Notes under the pieces: model-generated
Seen by the model: only the letters and a program-made list of their open reading frames with translations
Database searches by the model: none
Told to the model about the DNA's origin: nothing
Made by a program: the position numbers and the translations under genes
NCBI GenBank assembly: GCA_009792885.1
Contig: WMCF01000110.1
Span: 1,366,408 to 1,430,407 of the forward strand
Source of the DNA: Eremophila alpestris peregrina
Taxonomy: Eukaryota > Chordata > Aves > Passeriformes > Alaudidae
Length of the DNA stretch: 64,000 nucleotides
Direction: 5' to 3'
In this document: positions 41,101 to 53,100 of the stretch, one piece after another
How positions within the stretch are numbered: position 1 is the first letter of the stretch
How the letters are laid out: every line of letters begins with the position of its first letter

Positions 41101-44100
41101 GAGTAACTGGGGTTACTGCAACAGTGCTACACTGCTGGAATAGAACACCCTGCTTAATAACAACAAAAGGAAATCTTTGGAAGCAGTAAAAACATAATAT
41201 TCTGTTCCCAGACTGCTTTACTGAATTAATTTTTCACATTTGTATAATAATGCTTTAAACAGCTTTTTTTGCTTTTTACCACACGAACAGAAATGCTCCA
41301 TTTGTATGTAAACATATTTTGTTCATAAAGGAACTTCTTATGTTCAGTTCAGTTCTCCAGTTTTCGTTTGTAATATCTTTTGGAAATTGGTGAAACTATG
41401 TTACCAGATAACTATGAAAACAAATACAAGCTTTTTTTAATTTAATAAATTCTTCATATGGAATAGTCAGATTTATGAAGGACTTTGTATATAACCCAGA
41501 TTAAATACCAATGCAAAAAAGGTTAAGGTGCATTGAAGGTTAAAGGAAAAAATATTTGTAGTTAAATGTCTTCCCTTTCTTCTCTAAGAGTTGCCAGTTA
41601 ACTCAATTTTTAATGTTAATTTGCTGAACTATACATTCATTTTTGTTACTAAAAAATGGAAGTTCACAACAAACTGATGTTTATCTAAACAGTACATATT
41701 TTGCATGTACCTTCATTGATTACTTTCTCTCTAAGGTATCTGTGGTATACCTTGGTATAAAATTATGTTGTGAAATTGCAAGCCATCTAAGAAGATTGTA
41801 TTATTGTTCGTGGCTCTATTAGTTATTTTTGGTTATCTAGAACAACGCATATTATTTCCCACAGTAAGGATGATTAGTCCATGTTTTCCATTATTAATGG
41901 AGAATGCTGATGCAGACCAGCCAGGACATTCACTCTTTCTTTATTTCTGAACAGGATTTTGAGACATAGAGGACACTTTGGGAATGTCTCATTAACCTGG
42001 CAGCTGTTTCATAATGACTCTGCACTGAAGCCAGGAGAAGAGTTCTGTGAAACTTTTGGGACTGTGTACTTCATGGATGGTGAAGGATCAAAGCCGATAG
42101 TGCTCCATGCTGTTCCAGATAAAATTCCTGAATTCAATGAATTCTACATTTTAAAGTTGGTGAACATTTCAGGTATTGTCTTCCATACAACCATTCCCTT
42201 CCTATCTGGTAGAAAATAATTATATTTAATCAATCAAAAAGAAAACAGTCCTGGAAAGAGCTTTGCCTTGATGCCTATGTCATCCTGTACTTTTCTGGTG
42301 AGATTCAGGTTTTGTTTTTCATTTATTCTTTAATTTAGGTATATGAACACAGTTTTGGAATCTGGCCTTTAAAAAAGATGCCTTTTGGTGATTTCAGAGA
42401 TTTCAGCTTTGTGTAGAGCTGACAAAATGAAGGTATTAAAGGTTATGAGTATCTACCATAATGGAGATTGGCTGGTTTGTTTGCTTTTTTCTAGAAATTT
42501 CTGTAAAATACAAATAGTTACCACTTTGTATCACTTAAATTACAACTGCTACAGGCCTGCTACTGAGTAGAGTTCCAAATCTGCTGGACTCCTTCCACCT
42601 CAGTACTATTTATGGTCTTCTATGCCGAGACACAACTGAAAATATGTTGACATTTCTGTAAGTGAAATCCCTATGCATATACAGAAGATTTCCTGCTTAG
42701 TGGTGCATGAAGGCTCTACAGTCCCACCATGATCTTCTTACTGTGGAGAAGCGAGGTGACTAATGGCAGGACTTAGGAGCAGTTTCAACACAGAACTGGT
42801 TACTGATTTTGCAGGGTAGTCTCTGCTAGTTTGGAGGCAATGAATCAAATGTAGCCATTTCATATTTGTTTAAATCTTGGAGTGCAATGAGAAATTAATT
42901 TGACCCCATGTTTTTCAAATGAAACAAAAGCACCTATCTCATTACTAATTCAGGAAATCTGAGCTAATCTTGTTTTAACTGAAAGACAGTTATATTCTGC
43001 AACTGAAAAATGACATGGCTTGTTTTCTATGAAAATGTTCTCTATAGTGTTTTAAAACCAATACAGTTAATTTATGTTAATCTTAAATTCAAGAAATTTT
43101 TAAGAGTTCAGAGACTCTTTAACGAAGATCTAGGCCTATTTTAAAATGTACTTTGTTTAAACATTTTAAAATACTTTGTAACTTTTACTCTTAATTTCCA
43201 TTATATAGGTGGGTCTCCTGGTCCTGGTGGGCAGTTGTCTGAAACAAATCTTGCTGTAACTGTGATGATTCCTTTCAATGATGACCCCTTTGGAGTCTTC
43301 GTTATAGATCCAGAGAGTCAGGACAGAGAGATAGTAGAAGATGTCCTTTCTGAAGATGATCTTTCCTATATTACAGACTTCACCATCTGCAGACAGCAAG
43401 GCACTTTTGGTGTTGTCCGTTTAGGTTGGGAAATACTCTCCAGTACATTTCAAGCTGGATTGCCATCAATGGTAGACTTCTTACTGCTGGGATCATTTCC
43501 AAGTTCAGTACAGTCCCAGCCCCACATGAGACGCCATCACAGTGGAACAGATGCTTTGTATTTCAGTGGAAAAGAGGATGCATTTGGAATTATTGGTCTG
43601 GAATACCCATACGATGGAAATACTGCAGTAACTAACTTTACATTTTCAGCATGGTTAATTCCTAATGTCAATACTGATGGTTATATAGTTGAAAAAGATG
43701 ATGGGAATGCGACCTTATATTACGGTGTGAAAATCCAAACAAATGATTCTCATGTTTCTTTAGTGCTTCATTATACAGCATTAGGATCCAATATGACATA
43801 CGTAGCCAAAGCAGCAGTCCTGAAATATCTGGATGAAAGTACTTGGGTTCACGTTCTGATTACTCTGGATGAAAGTATAATTGAATTTTACATGGATGGA
43901 ATTCCAGTTCTAGGAGGAATTAAGAGCCTTAAAGGAGAAGCAATTGCTGATGGTGAGCCAATAGGTTGTATTATTTTTCTTCAAATGGGAAGTTCTGCAA
44001 AATATGGAAGAAGCGGCTTGAAAGATGTATGCAAGATTCTGAAATTATTATATTTGATCGGTTAATTTAAAGCATTTCCTAGAAAACTCTAGGGATTTTC

Positions 44101-47100
44101 AAAATGGAAATAAATGGAAATAAGAGCTGGGAAATTTTCAAAAAGCATCAGAACTTTAGGAGAGCTTGGATTGTAATAATTTGAAAATAATATTTAATAA
44201 TTCTATTTCTATATGTATGCTTATATGCTATCATGTATACATATAGTTATATATAGTAATAATTAATAATTTTAATTAGAGTTACAGTACTGTTGCTAAG
44301 AAATAATTTTTCCTCTTGATTTCTGAAACAAAATACAATAGTATTTTTGATTCTAGTTGTGTATTATATTACAGCTAAACCAATATTTTGTAAGCAATAG
44401 AATTTTTCCTATATGTTTAATGATGTTCCAGATAATACTAGCATGTGTACTTCAGTTCCTCTAACTCCATATTCCCAGCTGTGACTTTGTGACTTTGTCG
44501 TACGTAACCATTATGGAATTTCAGTTAGCATAGCAGTGAGCATCACAATAACTCTTTTATAAAGTCAGGTATTGGATGGTGGGAATACATTTACACTTAC
44601 TCTTTCTTTTGCAGTTCCTCACTCTTCCATGTTTTGTTGGTTTTTTTTTTCAAAGCAGTCCATCCTTTTCCTTTCTGTCTCTCCCCATCAGTTTCACAGG
44701 TTTTTTTTCACTGGATGGGCAGTGAATGATTATCAAATTCTTGAATACAATCTCCTCTGTAATCAAAGAAGGGAAATTAAAAAAACATGCAGTGATGTTA
44801 AATGCATAGGCATGTACATGCATATATGTGCACAAACAAAGCAAGCATGAAGAGGAGATGTCATTAATTCTCAAGTATAGGATTTTATTTCTGCCTTTAA
44901 TTTCCTGGTAGTTGAAGTCTAAGAAATTTAGCCTGTGTAAAAAAGTAGTGCCCCTGCCATTAATAACTGCCACCAGGCATGAAGTACTGTAGCTTAGAGA
45001 GGATTTTTTCCCCTCAGTTTCTAAAAAAAGATGTGTGAAATGAAGTAAGGCTTTTGTTACTAGAAGGATATGTCTGAGTCACTGCAGATTTTCCATATTA
45101 GTGGAGATGATGTGTACTCTGGAGATACTGCAAGTATAGGCGAAGGATTTAATCTCTCACCATTTAATGATTGGATCCAATTAATAGTTGAATACTACAG
45201 TGAGCACTCTAGCCTGGCTTTTCTCACCATCCTCTTGGGACCATTAGCAGTTGTTGTGCTTGCTTGTTTCTAGAAGTGATACTCATTGGCACATTTCCTT
45301 CTGTCTTGGTTTAGGGCAAATTTTGGGAGGAAACCTCCAAATATGGTTTAGGGCAAATTTTGGGAGGAAACCTCCAAAATGGGAAAACAGCTGAAGAGAT
45401 ATGTTAAAGCAGTTGTAAAAAGTGTTTGGAAGTTGGTATATGTTTCTTAAGCCCCTCTTCCAGTGCAGTAGGGTACAAGCATGTCCAGTGGCTAATACTC
45501 TGATCAGAATGGATTCACTGTCCTAGCAGAGGACACATGAAATATACAAAGGTACAGAATGGGTAAAGTGTTTGGGAAAAAAAAAAAGTGAGACATGCTG
45601 CAGCTGGGCTCTGAAAATTTTTAGTGGAAAGAGAGAAGTTTCCAAGATTCGTTAAGATAACGGATGATGACAATGTGCAGATAGAATTAGTAGGATGAAA
45701 AACATGAACGGTCTGGGAAGGAGTTATTTGACCTGTAATGATCTACCTGCAGCACTGAGATGAGGCTTCAGGAGCCTCCCAGTCTACATTTCAAGATCAA
45801 TATGATTACTAACCCAGGGACAGTAAACATAGCTTTTAAAATAATTACATATATTAGCTATTTTGAAAAAAAGACCCCAATAACATAAGAAAAATGCTAA
45901 TTTTTTCTCAGGTCCAGGAATAGTGAGAATTGGTGCAGGAATCAATGGAAACAGCAGGTACACGGGTTTAATGCAGGATGTAAGGCTTTATGAGAGAAAA
46001 TTGACACAAGCAGAGATCTATGAACTCCATGCAACTCCTGCTAAGAGTGACCTATACCCTGTCTCTGGGTATTTGGAGTATCAGCAAGGAGAAACCAATA
46101 AATCATTCATTGTGTCTGCAAAGGATGACAAAGAGGAAGAAGGAGAGGAGTTATTCATCCTAAAGCTTATTTCTGCGTGTGGTGGAGCTCGTATTTCACA
46201 AGATAACACAACAGCAAGATTAAGAATACAGAAAAGTGATAATGCTAATGGTTTATTTGGCTTCACTGGATCATGTATTCCTGAGGTAAGATGCTTATAA
46301 GGATAACTACAGGAGGAATTTTAGACACGATCAAACTAATGGCAAGGTTAAGTAACCTTTGAAGGGCTTTGATTCCACATCTTCAGTTCTTGTAGTTAAG
46401 CAAAGTTTTCTAGAATTTGGAATTGTGTACATTCTGTTTATACAGCTTCAGTCACACTGGCATTTGCAATATCACTTTTTTTTTTTTTAACTTTTATTAA
46501 GAAAATTTATTTTATTACATAAACTGCAGATTAAGGCTTAAAATTTCCTAGAACAGATTTTCCCTGTACTTCTGTAACTTCTGAGGCTGTAACCTGATGG
46601 CATCTTAGAGAGAGTTCATTCTCTTCTTAGTATCTGGTACAGTGCAGTTTTTTAGATTCAGGATGAGAATAATATTGATATCACAAGGATGGTTTGGCTG
46701 TTGCAAAGTAGGCCTTTACCTGAGTCAAAGACTTTTCTGTGTCTCATGCGCTGCTAGTGAGGAGCTACATAAAAAGGTGGGAAGTAGCATGTTCAGGACA
46801 GCTGACCTGAACTGACCAAAGAGCATTCCATACCACAGAATAACATGTCCAGTGTATAAACTGGGGGAGTTACCTGGAAGGCAGTTGTCATTGTTTGGAA
46901 ATGGGCTGGGTGTTGGTCAGCAAGTGGTGAGAGATTGTGATGTACAGCACTTGTTTCTCCTGGGTTCTGTTCTGGTCTCTCCCTCCCTTATAATTAAGTT
47001 ATCATCATTATCATCATCATATTTTATATGAATTCACTTGATACTGAATGGAAGTTGCTGTTTTTAAACATTACATTTTCTATGGTGGTGGTCACCATAC

Positions 47101-50100
47101 ATGCAGTATATAAACTTGAATCTTTTTTTGAGGGAATTGAAATAGACATGAATAATTGTTAGTTTTTTTAATAATTATGAGGGAGAAAGGCGTGATACAC
47201 CTTTCTATTACTGTTAGATTATTTTTGAAAAAAAAAACTTCATAATGTTTTCCAGTTTGGGAACTCTTATGACCTCTTAAGTACATCCTTTCTAACTGAA
47301 GTCCTTCAGTTTGAAGGCAACCATCTTGCCTGACTGATGGTAGTTTTCAGTTCGGTTCAGTTTGCTTTCCAGGTGCCTGCCATCTGCTACCATAATAGAT
47401 CCCTTCAGTTTCAAATGCCACTGATAATTCTGTGATGCCACAGATCAGCAGCCAACCATGAAGTAAAATTAAAAATTTATGTGGCATATTAATTGTTTTG
47501 CCTTTATCTCATAGTATTATCTTATCAGTAGTTTAATTTCATTATGTCTGTGTCTGTCTATTAAGCAGCTGAAGGTGCCTTCAGTATCTGCACAGTGTTA
47601 TACAGCAGCACTGAAATTTATCTAATGCTTAAGAGAGCTTTAGTCATTCTGATAACTTTCAAAGAAAATAATTTTCTATTTTAGCTTGATGGTCATAATT
47701 TTTTAATTTTACTTGGCCAGTATCAACACCTGATCTGTTCCAAATGTATGAAATTGTTGCTGTTGAAGGCATGTTCTTTGTGAAGACAGAATTGCAAAGA
47801 GTACTGTAGCACAAAAGGTCTTGCAGTTTTTCCTGAATGATAATAGTATAGTTTAATTAAAATGTATCTATTTTGTTTTCTGTAGTGTTTTTAGTCAGGG
47901 AAAGCAGGAATCCAAATCTTTATTTAAGTTAAAATAATTTACAATAATATAAAGTGGTGTAGTCTTTTGCTTTTGGTATACACATTTCAAACATATGTAT
48001 TCTGATTTTGTGTCCAAAAGAAACAACAGGGTACAGTTTCTGGCTGACCTCAGGGAGATGCTAGAAGCTACTGCAATTTCCATTAAGATTGTTCTGACCA
48101 CCATCAAGATCAGTTTCAGCTTCCTGTCACTCCAAAAGTGCTGAAAGTAACATGACAGCAAGAAAAAATTGCTGAACATTTGTGTAGCATTAGAGAATTC
48201 AACCTTTTACATTTATTCCTTTGATTTACTTTGATCATAACAAATATGTCAATTTCTTGCTTTCTTCCAGGCTGCTGATGAGGGTTCCACTATATCCTGT
48301 GTCGTGGAGCGTACAAGGGGAGCCCTAGACTATGTGTATATAAATTACATTATCTCACAGGTTGATTCCAGGGGCATTAATTACTCTGTTAGCGATTTTT
48401 CTAACAGCACTGGCACTATCACATTCCTTCCTTGGCAGAGATCAGAGGTAAACCCTACCTTCCTATTAACTATTCATCCTGTCCTTTGCAAACCTGCTGG
48501 AAAACACCTTTTGAGGATGCTTGACTGGTTTTCATACTAAAGAGTCTCCTTCACATGGCTTTTATTACATCTTGCAGGGGTTTTTTGTCTTTGACATCTA
48601 ACAAGTGTTAGGATAGACACCTATATCTATATGTATACTTCAAGTATAGGTAGTCCTGGGCTTGAATATGGATCCAGTGACTTTTGAAATTGGAATATGA
48701 TCAGGTTTTGATCTGAGTTTTGGAGATCAGTTTTATCTCCACAACAATTAAATAGACAGCAGCCAACTTCACTGCTGTAATCAAATGTCTTGCAACCGTT
48801 AGCCACATTCTGTCTCTTTTGATTTATCTGTTTCTGTGAATTTGACCCCAACCCACAGCATGGGAATTTCACATTTAATTGAAAAAGAGGTGTGGGACCA
48901 CAATACTGTAGGAAGGTCATATGTGTTTTTATTACTATTTGTTAAATAGGAAGGGTGGATTGATAGTACCAAGTACTGTCTTTAATTTCACTTCTGTTAT
49001 TCTGCTGAAGTCAGTGGAGACTGAGTGAAACCTACTGACATAAAGAAAAGATCCCAGTGACTCACTTAGAACTGTGGATCTGGTCCCAGTTAAACAATGT
49101 AACAGATTACAGCTTAGCAAAAACTTGTGATTTTGGAAAATAGTGTGCTCCTGGTGGTTTATTCAGCTTTCATTCTCTACTGAAATGTATTGCATACAGT
49201 CATTTAAAGTTAAATTTGCCAAGCTTTTCCAGTCTGGCAGCATGGATAAGGCCTGTCATGTTTTATAAAGTGTCAGAAAAGGCCTGGTGAACCCTCTTGC
49301 TCCATTGCTATGTGGTCCAATACACAGTCTATTTACTGGGAGCCTAATGGTCATGGCCCTAAGAAACAGACTGGGAGCAGTTCCTCATCAGATGAAAAAT
49401 CTTAAGAGAATTTCCATTGACATTTTTAAACTATTCATTCCCATGGTTTTAAATATTATCAACTAACTAAACCTTTTCTCCTATATGCTTGTCAAATCTT
49501 ATCACAATATATGGAAAGTTGGAATTGTCTGAGATTAATATATTAGCCTGTGCAGAGCAGATTATGTTACGTGATAGTATGATCTTAACCTCAAGTGTCA
49601 GGTGGCATTAAAAGCTCACTTCACTTGCTCTCTAAGTTAGATTAATCACTGTAATGTGTCTGACAGCTTGGTAAAGATGTTTTTGGAATTGGTATTCTAA
49701 ACTTATTATCATAAAGTTAAAGTACATGGAGGGCAAAAATATTCTCTACTTCCTGAACTCACAGCTGATAGACCTGATTGACTAAAAAATTTAAAAGGTC
49801 ATAAAACTCTTAAGGGATGTATGTTGCATAGTTTGATTTCTCCATGATTTGGTCCTTCTCTAGGTCTTAAATTTGCATGTTATTGATGATGACATTCCGG
49901 AGCTAAATGAATATTTCCGTGTGACATTAGTCTCTGCAGTGTCTGGAGATGGAAAACTAGGTTCAACTCCTACCAGTGGAGCAAGTATAGATCCAGAAAA
50001 GGAAACTACTGATATCAGCATTAAAGCCAGTGACCACCCATATGGTAACAATGTTGAAGATCATACAGTCTTATTGCAGATTTATGTATACTTCTAGCTC

Positions 50101-53100
50101 AAGAGGTAAAAATTTGCCTAGCCTAGTTAGATGAGGAAGGAATGTCAAGTATTACACTTTATCTAGTGTGAGATTAATTCGTAATTTTTATACAAGAATG
50201 AAAGTCAAATTACTGACTTTTGAGAATACTACAAAAAAGGCACTAAAGCTGCCTGGACCAAACATATGATCATCCCCTTTTGCAAGAAAACCAAATTGCA
50301 TGTTGTTGATTTTATGCCAGTTTTTGTGAAATGAGAATTTTTAACAGAGAGAGAGATTTAAGCTTGCCTGTTATTATACCAATAAGTACCCAATATGACA
50401 TTTGGGTTCTTTTGGGTTCATTCTTGCGATACGGGCTTTTTAAGACTAACATGAATATGAGTGAGAGAGAGAATGGTACATAGCATACTCCTGTAAATAG
50501 CATCATTGAGTCCTAAAGACATATTAGTATTTTTTAAATTTCCTAAACATTAAATGTAGATATTTAAAATATTTTAGTTGATTTTTTTATTATTATAATT
50601 TGAATTTGGTATGAGAAGCCATGTAAATAATAATTTTTGTCTTTCAGGTCTACTGCAGTTCTCGGTGGGGCCACCTCCTCAGCCCAGTGATGAAATGATT
50701 CTGCCAGCCTCTGCTGTGCCCCATATCACTGTTAAAGAAGAAGTTGGACATGTCAGATTATTGGTAGTTCGTGCACAAGGACTTCTTGGAACAGTTCTTA
50801 TGGAATACAGGACAGTGCCACTGACAGCTTTCAGTCCTAAAGATTATCAGGTATGGCCATTGCCAAGGTGTGAAATTGTTCTGGAATTTAATTAGATCTA
50901 TTTGTCTTGAAGTAGCCATCAGTTTGAATACTTTAGCTCATCTGTGACTCTTTTCACAGAAACAGTTTGTTTTATGATGGTGTTGTGATAGATGCATAGT
51001 ACTCACTATAAAAATATAAATCACTATCTGCTTTTTACCTCCTTTCTGTACAGCATGTTGTGTTTCCTCTGGGTTTGATTTTGATATCCTTAAGAAATAT
51101 ATCAGTGCGGCAAGAATGAATATTTCCTATTGTTTCTAAGTACATCAGACTTTATATGACCATACAGATGCATATGCAGCTGAAAATTATATTTGTACAT
51201 ACTAGGATTTGTGCATATTCAACAAGATAGCTTATAAGTCTGTTTGCTTTTCTGCTCTTTGTGCAGAAAAATGTAGATAAATGAAGGTGCTTATAATTCA
51301 GTGAATTTAGATTGCTATTTCTTATAACCAAGACTCAGCAAATTTTTAAAGTTAAAGAAAAGTAGATGTTTTGATAAAAACAAGAAGAATTGAGGTTGTA
51401 TTTCTTTTTTCATTATGATGAAAACACTAAACTTGAACAAAACTGTGAAGACCTGTCATATTTCAGGCTGTTTGGGGCTCAATGGAATTTCAGCCTGGAG
51501 AAAGATACAAGTACATTACTGTTAACATCACTGACAATTCTATTCCTGAACTAGAAAAAACTTTTAAAGTGGAGCTGTTGAATCCAGAGGGAGGAGGTAA
51601 GGCACATACATTAAACCACTGGTTGTATTTTCCTGATTTTTATTCATCCCTTAAAATCTAACCTTGTTAACTCTTTCCATGTAATTTCTAAAGACACACC
51701 CTCCAGACAGCAATTCTTTTTAGGAAAAAACTGTCCTTCAGTTGTTTTGTTAATCACTGCTGTAAATGACCAGACCTCTGAGAAAGTATATTACTACCAT
51801 GCATTTAAAGGCAATTGTTGCTTTTTAAATGACATAATTCCATGTCATTCGCCAGCAGCTTGAGACATTAGTCTCACAGCTGTTGGCAAGCATCTGTGCT
51901 CCTGCCACGAAAATCACTTTTGCTTTCGAGAATTTATTTCCATTGCAAAAGGTTTTAAAGGGAGATTCTTACTGGTTGCAGGAAAACAAGCAATTCAAAA
52001 TAATAAGAGCCATAAAGTGCCTTTCTAACTGATACTATTTTTCTAAGCACGCAGAATTTCAAGTGTGATGCCTTCTGCAAAGTTAGATCATATTAACATA
52101 ATGTCTGTGCTGTAATGTGGCGCTATAGGGCTATGCCAGGATTCTTCTGATAAAGGTTTCAGAGCTTTCATGCATGGGGAATTTTTGGTCAAGTAGTTTC
52201 GGTTAAATGAACTTTTCTCTTTGACTTTTTTTCTGGTTAGAAAATTTACAGCTAATTTTGGTAATTTACTAGAGGCAGATACCTTCTGAACATAATCTTT
52301 TTGAGCTTTCCAGCACTACTGTAAGTGCAAAACTTAGGGTAAAGGCTCCATCAGTTAAGCTGTCAATTTTTTTCAACTTTCTGACACAAGTTTTTTATTT
52401 GGGAGAAAATATTAGAATAAGAGGGTCTAGCTAATGCTTCCCTCTCCTCCCTGCCCCATTTTGAATTTCTCCATTAGGATTGAGAAAGAGGGAACACAGA
52501 AGGAAAGGAAAAAAAAGAAAGATTAAGAAAAAGTTGCATGTGTTTTCTTTCCTTCTGATTTCCTTTTGCTGTTTTCAATGCAATAAATTAAACAAGGGGT
52601 AACACATTCAAGTGTTTTTTCTGTCTTTTAGCAGAAATTCTGTACAACTCTATTTTGAAAATTGACACTTTCCTAGAATATGTCTCTGTCTTTTTGTGTT
52701 GTCCAGAAATGTTTAAATTACTTTCTGCTTTCCCTTTATTTATAAATGTATATATGTGTATATATATGTATGTCTGTCACCTTAAAGTTGCTGAGCTCTT
52801 TAGGAATGATGGAAGTGGTAGTGGTGATGGAAACATGGATTTCTTCCTTTCAACTGTCCCTCAACATGGTAAGCTTTTTTGATTAAGCCTATATTTTATT
52901 TATAGTTGTAATAGCTGTCATAAATTACTATGCTTGATACAACTTCCTTTACATGCAATTAGGGATTATTAATTTAGATTTAACATAAAGTTTTATCAAA
53001 AAAATTCTTTTCCATTTTAATTGAGGTGTTATTTCACTAGGAGTCAGTGTTGAATGTAAAGCAGAGAAAAACAGGTTCTTATATAATCAAAACTACATTG

